Shown here in pieces: positions 1 through 6,854 of a stretch of 11,929 bases of DNA. The stretch's first letter is position 1. Each line of letters starts with the position of its first letter. Below the pieces are notes generated by a model, which had not been told where the DNA came from, searched no databases, and worked only from the letters and a program-made list of their open reading frames with translations. A program made the position numbers and the translations under genes. The stretch comes from Planctomycetaceae bacterium (lineage in GTDB: Bacteria; Planctomycetota; Planctomycetia; Pirellulales; UBA1268). Location: positions 2,170 through 14,098 of the forward strand of contig DNLZ01000247.1 of NCBI GenBank assembly GCA_003488325.1, given 5' to 3'.

Positions 1-16
1 GCGAGCAGCGACGTCC

Positions 17-499
17 ATGACCGCAGCCGATCTGCTCATCGGCGAATTCGTGCGCACGCTCGACGAGCGATACCGGGTCACCCTGCCCCAGGAACTCGTC
101 GACCCGCTCCTTGCGGAGGGCACCCGGCTGGTGCTCGCGAAGGAACGGTTCGGCTGTCTGTCACTCTGGTCGGCCGCGGTCTGGAAACCGCGCATCGATG
201 CGGCGGTCGCCGTCGTGCGCAGCAAGATGCAGGCTGGACTCCTCGCGCAGCGTGTCGGCGACGTGCAGGAACTGGGCCGACTGCTCTCGACACGCCACGA
301 GACGGTGTCGCTGGCGGCCCGAGGGCGGCTCGTCGTGCCGGAGGGATTTCGCGAGTTCCTGGCGGTCGAGCCCTCGGCCGACCTCGTCGTCGTGGGTGCC
401 GCCGTATGTGTCGAGCTCTGGCAGCCGGCAGCGTGGGCCGCCTTCGTCACCGGGGAGATGCCCGGTTTTCGCCGGAGGATGGACGAACTCACGGCATGA
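17..499 (+). CDS. MraZ-like SpoVT/AbrB-fold DNA-binding protein
   Basis: A 160-residue protein with the duplicated layout of MraZ. The first half has the family's opening, GEFVRTLDERYRVTLP at residues 9-24, with the DxxxR signature as D16 and R20. The second half has a matching strand-turn, VSLAARGRLVVP at 97-108, followed by a hydrophobic strand and an ELW motif where MraZ has its EIW segment. In the second repeat the Asp of DxxxR is replaced by Ala100, so that half is degenerate. MraZ binds DNA upstream of the division/cell-wall cluster and represses it. Typical MraZ is about 145 residues, so this one is slightly long. No rsmH/ftsL-type gene follows; the next gene is convergent. The ATG sits 8 residues before the conserved GEF, as usual, but no clear ribosome site precedes it, and the frame stays open to the window edge, so an upstream start is possible. 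The fold is fairly sure; a role in division is not. Confidence 0.78.
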   Translation: MTAADLLIGEFVRTLDERYRVTLPQELVDPLLAEGTRLVLAKERFGCLSLWSAAVWKPRIDAAVAVVRSKMQAGLLAQRVGDVQELGRLLSTRHETVSLAARGRLVVPEGFREFLAVEPSADLVVVGAAVCVELWQPAAWAAFVTGEMPGFRRRMDELTA

Positions 500-677
500 A
501 TCAGCTTCAGCCATGCCCGGAACGGAGGGGCGTTCTTGACCTGTCGGTCTCATCCGGCCAGGCAATGCACACCTCACGGATCGGAACCCGAAAGCACGGA
601 TGCTGCCGAGGGCCCTCCGCCGGGCATGGCTTTTTCGCACACACCTGCCGCCGTCCCACGCGCACGGGGCGGTGACC

Positions 678-700
678 GACGCCGGGGGCGACCCGGCGTT
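678..700 (-). terminator. GC hairpin touching the stop codon of the oxidoreductase gene
   Basis: An 8-bp perfect inverted repeat (ACGCCGGG at 679-686 with CCCGGCGT at 692-699, plus a G-T pair outside) encloses a 5-nt loop. Its right arm abuts and shares bases with the stop codon of the minus-strand gene ending at 700. No T-tract follows on the minus strand, so it could be a 3'-end stabilising hairpin or a Rho-associated structure instead of an intrinsic terminator. Confidence 0.35.
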
Positions 701-1809
701 CACGCCAGCGGATTGCCGCGATCGTCGAGCGGCAGATCGACGCGTCGACCCGACAGCGCCGATGCGTACACGGCCGCGTTCATCTCCACCGTCGCGCGGC
801 CGGCATACATGCCCGTCTCGGGCTCCCGGTCGGTGAGGATCGCATCGACGAGATCGATCACGCATCGCCGACCCCATTCGGCCCGCTCGGCAGACCGGTC
901 CACGCCGCTCGGCGGTTCGCTCTCGATGCCCTCCGGCCCGAGGGGCTGCCACGGCGCGTCGCGATCGACACGCCAGAGCGGCGCCGCGCGAAAGTAGGCA
1001 TGGGGGACGCGATCGGGCCAGATCTGGATCGCCCCGTTCGTGCCCACCACGGTCAGGCCGAAGTTGGGCTGCTTGAGGCCCGCCTCGCGCGTGCTGGCGA
1101 AGTATCCGGTCGGGCCGTCGTCCAGGCCGAACATCGCGGCGATCGAATCCCCCGCGATGAGCCCGAGTCCCTCGGGGCCCTCCGCGGCATCCGCCTTCCC
1201 GATCACGCGCCCGTCCTGCGTGACGACCGCCGCACACCACCGCACGCTGCCGCCGAGGTCCGCCATGAGGTCGAGAACGTGTGCGCCGAGAACCCACATG
1301 TCCTCCCCTCCGCCGCGCCGATCCTCCTTGCCCCGTCCCCGCAGTTCGAGCACCCTGCCGATGCGGCCCGATTCGATCATCTCGCGCACCGTGGCATAGG
1401 TCGGCGAGTGGCGGTTGACCAGGGCCAGCGACAGCTTCGTCCCGGATCGGCGGCAGGCCTCGATCACCGCGTCGGCTTCGGCGAGCGTGCGGACGAACGG
1501 CTTCTCCATGAAGATGCCGCGCGCACCGGCCTCCGCAGCCGCGATCGCCATCTCGGCATGGCAATCGATGTGCCGCATGCAGATCGCGACCACGTCCGGC
1601 TTCACGTCCGCGAGCATGCGCCGCCAGTCGGGGAATGCGGCCGTGTCCGCCAGCCCATGCCGCGCGGCAGCCTTCGCCAGGCCTTCGGGCGACTCGTCGG
1701 CGACGGCCACGACCGAGATGCCGGGAAGATCCTTCCAGAGTTCGTCGATGGCATGGCCCCAATCGCCACGCCCCGTCCTCCCGATTGCCGCCACGCGCAG
1801 GGTATCCAT
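700..1809 (-). CDS. Gfo/Idh/MocA family NAD(P)-dependent oxidoreductase
   Basis: A 369-residue protein with the two-domain Gfo/Idh/MocA layout. The N-terminal Rossmann region starts with a hydrophobic strand and a glycine-rich turn (residues 5-19, AIGRTGRGDWG), an unusual version of the common GxGxxGxxH. The signature EKP is E102-K103-P104, where the Lys is the usual catalytic and cofactor-contact residue. The C-terminal substrate domain has the family's HxxD motif as H177 and D180 (GAHVLDL). Such enzymes oxidise or reduce sugar, inositol or amino-sugar hydroxyls with NAD(P). Substrate cannot be read from sequence. The reading frame is open for about 1 kb upstream, but a strong GAGGAGG at 1818-1824 lies 8 nt before the ATG at 1809 and fixes the start. 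It is a single gene, divergent from the MBOAT gene and convergent with the MraZ-like gene. Confidence 0.92.
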   Translation of the reverse strand: MDTLRVAAIGRTGRGDWGHAIDELWKDLPGISVVAVADESPEGLAKAAARHGLADTAAFPDWRRMLADVKPDVVAICMRHIDCHAEMAIAAAEAGARGIFMEKPFVRTLAEADAVIEACRRSGTKLSLALVNRHSPTYATVREMIESGRIGRVLELRGRGKEDRRGGGEDMWVLGAHVLDLMADLGGSVRWCAAVVTQDGRVIGKADAAEGPEGLGLIAGDSIAAMFGLDDGPTGYFASTREAGLKQPNFGLTVVGTNGAIQIWPDRVPHAYFRAAPLWRVDRDAPWQPLGPEGIESEPPSGVDRSAERAEWGRRCVIDLVDAILTDREPETGMYAGRATVEMNAAVYASALSGRRVDLPLDDRGNPLA

Positions 1810-1817
1810 GCTCTCCG

Positions 1818-1824
1818 CCTCCTC
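1818..1824 (-). promoter_or_regulatory. Shine-Dalgarno fixing the oxidoreductase start
   Basis: GAGGAGG reads on the minus strand with 8 nt to the ATG at 1809. It is the best ribosome-binding site in the window and rules out the much longer upstream extension of this frame. Confidence 0.8.
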
Positions 1825-1849
1825 GAGGTGCCCGGATCCATCGTGCGGC

Positions 1850-1855
1850 ATCCTA
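1850..1855 (-). promoter_or_regulatory. possible -10 element for the oxidoreductase gene
   Basis: TAGGAT on the minus strand lies about 41 nt before the ATG at 1809. It matches TATAAT at four of six positions. The best-placed -35 candidate, 17 bp upstream, is weak (three of six). This is a tentative call based on position and local AT content. Confidence 0.25.
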
Positions 1856-1905
1856 CCCGCCAGCCCGCGCGATGCCGCCGGCAGGCTGCCCGTCCGGGGT
1901 CGGCC

Positions 1906-1935
1906 TTGTGGGGGCGCCACGAAGCCTGCTATTCG
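1906..1935 (+). promoter_or_regulatory. possible promoter for the MBOAT/AlgJ-like genes
   Basis: TTGTGG at 1906-1911 and TATTCG at 1930-1935 are separated by 18 bp and lie about 50 nt before the MBOAT start. Each hexamer matches its sigma-70 consensus at about half its positions. This is the most AT-containing part of the divergent intergenic region, but the call is weak. Confidence 0.22.
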
Positions 1936-1983
1936 CCCCCCATGCCAGGCGGCCCCGGCCGCCGCACCCCGGGGTCGGCCTTC

Positions 1984-3441
1984 ATGGTCTTCACCTCCGT
2001 CGTCTTCCTCTGCATCTTCCTGCCGGCGGTGCTGGTCGTGTACCACGCCGTGCCGGAGCGGTTCCGCAACGCCGTGGCGCTCACGGCCAGCCTCGCGTTC
2101 TACGCCTGGGGGGCGCCGCGCTTCGTCGTCGTGCTCGTGGTCTCGAGCCTCGTCGACTACCTCTGTAGCCACGCGCTGCCGGCACGTCGCGGCACGCGGT
2201 CCGGTCGGCTTCTGCTCCTCGCCGGGGTCGGTGTGAACCTCGCGGTGTTTCTCTACTGCAAGTACATGAACTTCTTCGTCGAGCAGGCCAATCAGGCGCT
2301 CGCCTGGGCGGGTCAGGAGCCCGTGGCCTGGACCGCGATCGTGCTGCCGGTCGGCATCTCCTTCTTCACGTTCCAGAAGCTCAGCTACGTGGTCGACGTG
2401 TACCGCGGTGAGGTCGAGCCGGCGCCGGGCTTCGGACACTACCTGCTCTACGTCACGCTCTTTCCGCAGCTGATCGCCGGCCCCATCGTCCGCTACAGCG
2501 ACGTGTCCGCGCAACTGGTACGGCGCCAGGTCGAGGACGAGGACTTCCTCGCGGGCGTCTGGCGGTTCGGCGTCGGTCTGGCGAAGAAGGTGCTCGTCGC
2601 CGACACGCTCGCCGTCACGGCCGACGCCGCATTCGGAGCGACGGCTGCGGCGGCGGTCGATCCCGCGACGCTGACGCGAGCCGCCGCCTGGCTCGGGGCC
2701 GCCTGCTACGCGCTCCAGCTCTACTTCGACTTCTCCGGGTACAGCGACATGGCGATCGGGCTGGGGCGGATGTTCGGCTTCCGGTTCCTCGAGAACTTCG
2801 ATCATCCCTACGTGTCACGATCGATCAGCGAGTTCTGGCAGCGCTGGCACATCTCGCTGTCGACCTGGATGCGGGAGTACCTCTACATCCCCCTCGGTGG
2901 CAACCGCGTCGCCTCGTGGCGGGTCTATCTCAATCTGTGGATCGTCTTCCTGCTCTCCGGCTTCTGGCACGGCGCGTCGTGGAACTTCGTCGCCTGGGGC
3001 GCGTTCCACGGGGCCCTGCTGTCGATCGAGCGCTTCGCGAGGGGACGCGGCATGCGACCATGGCCCGCCCTCGTGGCCATCCCGCGCACGGTCGTGCTCG
3101 TGATGCTCGGCTGGGTCTTCTTTCGCGCCTGGACCCTGCCGCAGGCCTGGGGCTACCTGGAGACGATGCTGGGGCCGACGCACGAGGGCACGTCGGTCGG
3201 ACTCGCGGCGATCGCCCGCCCGTGGACCGTGCCGATGCTCGCGTGCGCCGCGATGCTCGCCGTCGCCCCGCTCTGGACGCGCTCGCCAGCCTGGCTCGGG
3301 GACTGGATCGTGGTTCCCGGCGCCGCGCACGAGTCGCGCTCGCTGGCGCTGCGGGCCGGCGTCTGCACCGCGCTCGTCGCGGCCTCCTTCGTGATCGTGG
3401 CGTCGTCCGACTTCTCGCCCTTCATCTACTTCCAGTTCTGA
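1984..3441 (+). CDS. AlgI-like MBOAT O-acyltransferase
   Basis: A 485-residue polytopic membrane protein that opens with the very typical MVFTSVVFLCIFLP. Family motifs in order are PVGISFFTFQKLSYVVDVYRG (about 122-142), LFPQLIAGPI (159-168), QLYFDFSGYSD (245-255), a loop around H289 (RWHISLSTWMREYLYIPLGG) and GFWHGASWNF with the conserved His at 329. That last His is the residue needed for catalysis in AlgI. These proteins take acetyl groups from a cytoplasmic donor and pass them across the membrane to a periplasmic SGNH partner, which acetylates a polysaccharide. Such a partner is encoded 37 bp downstream. An ATG at 1942 would add 14 polar residues, but the family normally begins at MVFTS, so 1984 is preferred. 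The polymer modified is unknown. Confidence 0.94.
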   Translation: MVFTSVVFLCIFLPAVLVVYHAVPERFRNAVALTASLAFYAWGAPRFVVVLVVSSLVDYLCSHALPARRGTRSGRLLLLAGVGVNLAVFLYCKYMNFFVEQANQALAWAGQEPVAWTAIVLPVGISFFTFQKLSYVVDVYRGEVEPAPGFGHYLLYVTLFPQLIAGPIVRYSDVSAQLVRRQVEDEDFLAGVWRFGVGLAKKVLVADTLAVTADAAFGATAAAAVDPATLTRAAAWLGAACYALQLYFDFSGYSDMAIGLGRMFGFRFLENFDHPYVSRSISEFWQRWHISLSTWMREYLYIPLGGNRVASWRVYLNLWIVFLLSGFWHGASWNFVAWGAFHGALLSIERFARGRGMRPWPALVAIPRTVVLVMLGWVFFRAWTLPQAWGYLETMLGPTHEGTSVGLAAIARPWTVPMLACAAMLAVAPLWTRSPAWLGDWIVVPGAAHESRSLALRAGVCTALVAASFVIVASSDFSPFIYFQF

Positions 3442-3443
3442 CC

Positions 3444-3457
3444 GCGGCCTCGGCCGC
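3444..3457 (+). other. intercistronic GC hairpin
   Basis: GCGGCC at 3444-3449 and GGCCGC at 3452-3457 form a perfect inverted repeat directly after the MBOAT stop codon and before the ribosome site of the next gene (GGAAGG, 3462-3467). There is no T-tract. It may tune relative expression or mRNA stability within the two-gene unit. Confidence 0.35.
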
Positions 3458-3478
3458 ACGTGGAAGGCCCTCCTGACG

Positions 3479-4828
3479 ATGATCAACGCCCCCACCCTGC
3501 ACGCGTCCGACGGCCAGGCCGATCCCGGCGGGCCGGACGCCGCGACGGCGGTGGGTCCCGCGGCGCGGCGGCGGCGATGGCTGCGCGCCGGGTTCGTCGC
3601 GCTCCTCGTCCTCCCCGCCGTGCAGATGGTGCTGCCCGTCGTCAAGGACCCGAAGCTCGAGGGCGTGGAATCCCCGCTGCCGCCGCTGTCCTGGAGTGTC
3701 GCCGCCTGGTCCGACGGCTCGCTGGCCGCGGCGCTCGACGTGCGCGTGCGACGGGCCATCGGGTTTCGGCCGGTGAGCGTGCGGCTCGTGAACCAGGCGC
3801 GGCTCGCCTGGCATGATCCGCGATGCACGCTCGACAACGGCGAGGTCTTCATCGGCAAGCAGAACTGGCTCTTCGGGCGGCCGTACCTCGACCCCTACAC
3901 CAATCCGGCCCGCCGCCTCACCGACGAGGACTTGCGCGGCTTCGTCCGGGAACTCAGGTCGCTCCAGGACCGTCTCGCGGATCGCGGCACGACCTTCGTC
4001 CTCGCGATCAGCCCGAGCAAGTGCGAGCTCTATCCCGAGTATCTTCCGGACGACGTCGTGGAGGCGCGACGACGCAACGACTGCCGCCGGGACTACGACG
4101 TGTTCGTCGAACTCCTCGCTGAGGAGGGCGTGCGGTTCGTCGACGGTCCGGCCATCTTCCGTCGGCTCAAGCCCACCCACGGGGAGCATCTCTTCTCGCG
4201 CACCGGCGTGCATTGGAGCTACCACGGCTGCCTGCTCGTCTGGCGGGAACTGCTCGCCGCTGTGAACGCTGCGTCGGGGCTCGACATCCCGATCCCCGAG
4301 ATCATCGCCGTCACCCACGACCGGGCCCGCCACGCGGACCATGATCTGGGCAAGATGGTCAACGCCTTCGTGCCCCCCGGGGGACGGCCGGTGATGACCT
4401 ATCCGGTGGTCCGGGTCGACCCGCTTCCGCCGGAGCAGCGGCCCGGATTCCTGTTCGTCGGATCGAGCTTCTGCTGGACCCTCATGGACGCGCTGTACGT
4501 CAGTGGCTCGGGCCGCGACGTCGACCTCTTCTACTACAACCGCACCCATTACCGAGGTCCCGACGGCGCGGCACCGCTCGAGCCCGGCGAGCGGTTCCCG
4601 CGACACCGCGTCTGCTCGCTCGAGGCGGAGACTCCTGACTGGCGACGGGCCCTGCTCGAGAAGGACGTCGTGGTGCTCGAGATGCTGGAGTTCATGCTGC
4701 CGCAGAAGGGCTGGGGGTTCTGCGGCCCGGCGCTCAGCGCCCTCGACCAGTTGGCGGACGTGCCTGCGCGACGGCCGCCGCTCGCACGGATCGCCGAGGT
4801 GCGGGACGACGCTGCGTCCGTGCGGTGA
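3479..4828 (+). CDS. AlgJ/AlgX-like SGNH-fold acetyltransferase
   Basis: A 449-residue protein. A polar N-terminus ending in RRRR is followed by one hydrophobic helix (about 34-53), giving a type II anchor with the rest in the periplasm. The SGNH-like domain shows the family's SPSKCELYPEYLP (178-190), a HW motif at H245-W246 (TGVHWSYHG) and the GSSF nucleophile loop at 328-331, with S330 as the likely catalytic Ser. AlgJ and AlgX normally read DxHW; here the Asp position is Gly243, so the classical triad is incomplete unless another acid substitutes. The role is transfer of acetyl groups to a polysaccharide, with the upstream MBOAT as donor. GGAAGG at 3462-3467 precedes the ATG by 11 nt. The family call is firm; substrate and activity are inferred. 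Confidence 0.85.
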   Translation: MINAPTLHASDGQADPGGPDAATAVGPAARRRRWLRAGFVALLVLPAVQMVLPVVKDPKLEGVESPLPPLSWSVAAWSDGSLAAALDVRVRRAIGFRPVSVRLVNQARLAWHDPRCTLDNGEVFIGKQNWLFGRPYLDPYTNPARRLTDEDLRGFVRELRSLQDRLADRGTTFVLAISPSKCELYPEYLPDDVVEARRRNDCRRDYDVFVELLAEEGVRFVDGPAIFRRLKPTHGEHLFSRTGVHWSYHGCLLVWRELLAAVNAASGLDIPIPEIIAVTHDRARHADHDLGKMVNAFVPPGGRPVMTYPVVRVDPLPPEQRPGFLFVGSSFCWTLMDALYVSGSGRDVDLFYYNRTHYRGPDGAAPLEPGERFPRHRVCSLEAETPDWRRALLEKDVVVLEMLEFMLPQKGWGFCGPALSALDQLADVPARRPPLARIAEVRDDAASVR

Positions 4829-4870
4829 CGACCCCGGCACGTGCGGTTCGCCGGGCGGGCACGGGGAGCG

Positions 4871-4876
4871 CACAAT
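4871..4876 (+). promoter_or_regulatory. possible -10 element for the cation transporter gene
   Basis: CACAAT matches TATAAT at four of six positions and lies 38 nt before the GTG at 4915. TTCGCC at 4847-4852 could serve as a poor -35 with 18-bp spacing. If real, the transporter has its own promoter and its start is 4915, not the upstream GTG that overlaps the previous stop. Confidence 0.28.
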
Positions 4877-4914
4877 GCGGATGTTCGGTCGCTCGATCCC
4901 TTCTGACACACGCC

Positions 4915-5931
4915 GTGCCCGCAGCCCCTGCCACGCTCGATCACGACGGCGGTCACGTCCATGACGAGCGCCTTCCGCACGCGCATGGGGCGCACGGACA
5001 CGGGCTGTCGGCGGGACACCTCGACCGGGCCATGGCCATCGGCGTGGGTCTCAATGCGGCCTTCGTGGCGGTCGAGGTCGCCGCCGGACTCTGGTCGTCG
5101 TCGCTCGCGCTGCTCGCCGATGCGGGTCACAATGCCGGCGACATCGTCGGGCTGCTGCTGGCCTGGGGTGCGGCATGGCTCGCGCGGCGCCCGCCGTCGG
5201 TCCGCTACACATGGGGACTGAGGCGCGCGACGATCTATGCGGCGCTCGTCAACGCCCTGCTCCTGCTCGCCGCGTGCATCGTGATCGTGTGGGAGGCGGC
5301 GGGGAGACTGCGCACGCCGACCGCCGTCGGCGGCTTCGCGGTGATCACGGTGGCGACGATCGGCGTCGTGATCAACACGCTGACCGCGCTCCTCTTCGTC
5401 CGCGGTCACGGCGATGCGAACGTCCGCGGGGCGTTCCTGCACATGGCCGCCGACGCGGCGGTTTCCGCGGGGGTCGTGGTCGCGGGGGTCGTGATCATGA
5501 CGACGGGCATCACGTGGATCGATCCGGTGGTCAGCATCGTGATCGCGGCGCTGATCGTGGGAGGCACGTGGGGGCTCCTCCGCGAGAGCGTGGACCTCGC
5601 GCTCGACGCGGTGCCTCGCGGCATCGACCCGGACGCGGTGCGCGAGTCGCTCGGCGGCCTGTCTGGCGTCGTCGCGGTGCACGACCTGCACATCTGGGGC
5701 GCGAGCACCTCCGAGACCTCGTTGACGGCCCATCTCACGGTCGCGGCCGACGTCGACCGTGACGCGCTGCTCGCGGCCGCCCACGACCTCGTCGGGGGAC
5801 GCTTCCGCGTCAGCCACGCCACGATCCAGATCGAGGGGACCGGCTGCCGCGGAGGATGCGAACCTGGCTCCGACTCCGGTGGATGTGCCCCCGGGCCTAC
5901 GGCTCGTCCACCTCGAACGCCCGGTCCATGA
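4915..5931 (+). CDS. cation diffusion facilitator (Zn/Co-type efflux transporter)
   Basis: A 338-residue protein with a His-rich cytoplasmic N-terminus (HDGGHVHD, then HAHGAHGHG, residues 10-30) and about six membrane helices. The two metal-site motifs of the family are H72xxxD76 (DAGHNAGD) and H176xxxD180 (HMAAD). This HD/HD combination is typical of the CzcD/ZitB Zn-Co group, which exchanges cytoplasmic metal for protons. A C-terminal ferredoxin-like domain contains VHDLHIWG. The tail is unusual: GCRGGC followed by a Pro/Gly-rich end that overlaps the antisense peptidase gene. A GTG at 4825 overlaps the previous stop codon and would add 30 residues. That stretch has visibly poorer third-position GC than the body and no His, so the GTG at 4915 is preferred, though neither start has a good ribosome site. 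The family is certain; the exact metal is inferred. Confidence 0.9.
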   Translation: MPAAPATLDHDGGHVHDERLPHAHGAHGHGLSAGHLDRAMAIGVGLNAAFVAVEVAAGLWSSSLALLADAGHNAGDIVGLLLAWGAAWLARRPPSVRYTWGLRRATIYAALVNALLLLAACIVIVWEAAGRLRTPTAVGGFAVITVATIGVVINTLTALLFVRGHGDANVRGAFLHMAADAAVSAGVVVAGVVIMTTGITWIDPVVSIVIAALIVGGTWGLLRESVDLALDAVPRGIDPDAVRESLGGLSGVVAVHDLHIWGASTSETSLTAHLTVAADVDRDALLAAAHDLVGGRFRVSHATIQIEGTGCRGGCEPGSDSGGCAPGPTARPPRTPGP

Positions 5932-6745
5932 GGTTGGGATCGCCCGTCTTCAGGCCGTAGAGAAACCAGCGCACCCGCTGCTCGCTCGACCCGTGGGTGA
6001 AGGCGTCGGGGACGATGTAGCCCTGCGACATCTTCTGGATGCGGTCGTCGCCGATCGCGGCGGCGGCGTTGACGGCCGCCCTGATGTCGTTCTCGTCGAG
6101 GATGCCGGCATACCGGGCCACGTGGTGCGCCCACACGCCGGCCAGGAAGTCGGCCTGGAGTTCCATCCGCACCGACATCCGGTTGTATTCGGTCTTCGAC
6201 AACCGCGTCTGGAGCGACTGCACCTTGGTGCTGATGCCGAGCTGGTTCTGGATGTGATGGCCGATCTCGTGGGCGACGACGTAGGCCTGCGCGAACTCCC
6301 CCGGCGCCTTGAAGCGGCGGGTGAGTTCGTCGTAGAAGGCGAGGTCGATGTAGACCTTCTTGTCGAGCGGGCAATAGAACGGCCCCGCGGCGGCGCTGGC
6401 AAAGCCGCAGGCGCTCTTCACCTGGCCCGAGAAGAGCACGAGCACCGGTGGCGTGTACCGTCGGCCGGTGAAGGACGGGAAGAGCTTGCCCCACACGTCC
6501 TCCGTGTCGGCCAGCACGGTCTTGACGAACTGCGTGCGCTTGTCGTCGGCGGGCGCCGCCTGTTTCTGCCTCTGGGGCCCGGCCAGATCCGGCGCGATCT
6601 GCGCCACCTGCTGCGGGTCGGCCCCGAGGAACATCATGACCGCCATCACGACGAGCGTGAGCAGTCCGCCTCCCACGACCACCTGTTGACCGACGTTGCG
6701 TCGATCCTCGACGTTCTCGCTCTGTCTCCGTCCCTGCCAGCGCAT
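5897..6745 (-). CDS. membrane-anchored neutral zinc metallopeptidase (YpfJ-type)
   Basis: A 282-residue protein with the canonical opening of the PF04228-type family, MRWQGRRQSENVEDRR. One transmembrane helix follows (about 20-40), then a Gln/Pro-rich linker and a peptidase-like domain. The zinc site is visible as HEIGHH (H159, E160, H163), and the likely third ligand is E195 in MELQADFLAG. The paired cysteines of the family (SACGF and FYCP) are present. Length agrees with the family's usual 280-300 residues. The conserved N-terminus and a minus-strand GAGGATCC at 6752-6759 support the start at 6745. Physiological substrates of this family are largely unknown. The gene's 3' end overlaps the convergent transporter gene by 35 bp. 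Confidence 0.93.
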   Translation of the reverse strand: MRWQGRRQSENVEDRRNVGQQVVVGGGLLTLVVMAVMMFLGADPQQVAQIAPDLAGPQRQKQAAPADDKRTQFVKTVLADTEDVWGKLFPSFTGRRYTPPVLVLFSGQVKSACGFASAAAGPFYCPLDKKVYIDLAFYDELTRRFKAPGEFAQAYVVAHEIGHHIQNQLGISTKVQSLQTRLSKTEYNRMSVRMELQADFLAGVWAHHVARYAGILDENDIRAAVNAAAAIGDDRIQKMSQGYIVPDAFTHGSSEQRVRWFLYGLKTGDPNLMDRAFEVDEP

Positions 6746-6781
6746 GCGTGCGGATCCTCGTGTGAAGCGACCTGTCCCGGC

Positions 6782-6794
6782 CCGCGAAACGCGG
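6782..6794 (-). other. small hairpin in the peptidase leader
   Basis: CCGCG at 6782-6786 and CGCGG at 6790-6794 pair around an AAA loop, between the candidate -10 element and the peptidase ribosome site. It is short but perfect and would lie in the 5' leader. Confidence 0.3.
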
Positions 6795-6807
6795 TCGACC
6801 AGCCCGG

Positions 6808-6813
6808 ATTGTA
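6808..6813 (-). promoter_or_regulatory. probable -10 element for the metallopeptidase gene
   Basis: TACAAT on the minus strand (five of six matches to TATAAT) lies about 62 nt before the ATG at 6745, in the 109-bp gap behind the isomerase gene. No convincing -35 is seen at 16-18 bp. Confidence 0.4.
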
Positions 6814-6854
6814 GGGGTGAACTCCGGCGGCTGCACCCCACCGCATGGGATGCC

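Noticed and set aside
604..635. Possible terminator of the MraZ-like gene (TGCC/GGCA stem with an internal GAGGGCCCTC palindrome, then T5 at 631-635)
   Set aside because: Only four outer base pairs form and the T-run does not directly follow the stem, so it is too weak to annotate.
161..1762. Very long minus-strand open frames over the first two genes
   Set aside because: GC-rich DNA leaves shadow frames open. The residues are Arg/Gly/Pro/Ala-rich without motifs, while the real frame of the oxidoreductase (ending at 700) carries EKP and HxxD motifs and a strong ribosome site.
1000..1983. Upstream 328-residue extension of the MBOAT reading frame
   Set aside because: It lies antisense to the oxidoreductase gene, is low-complexity and not hydrophobic; the family start MVFTS is at 1984.
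3422..5817. Minus-strand open frames of more than 400 residues over the AlgJ-like and transporter genes
   Set aside because: The translations are charged, low-complexity shadows without domains; the plus-strand frames have clear SGNH and CDF motifs.
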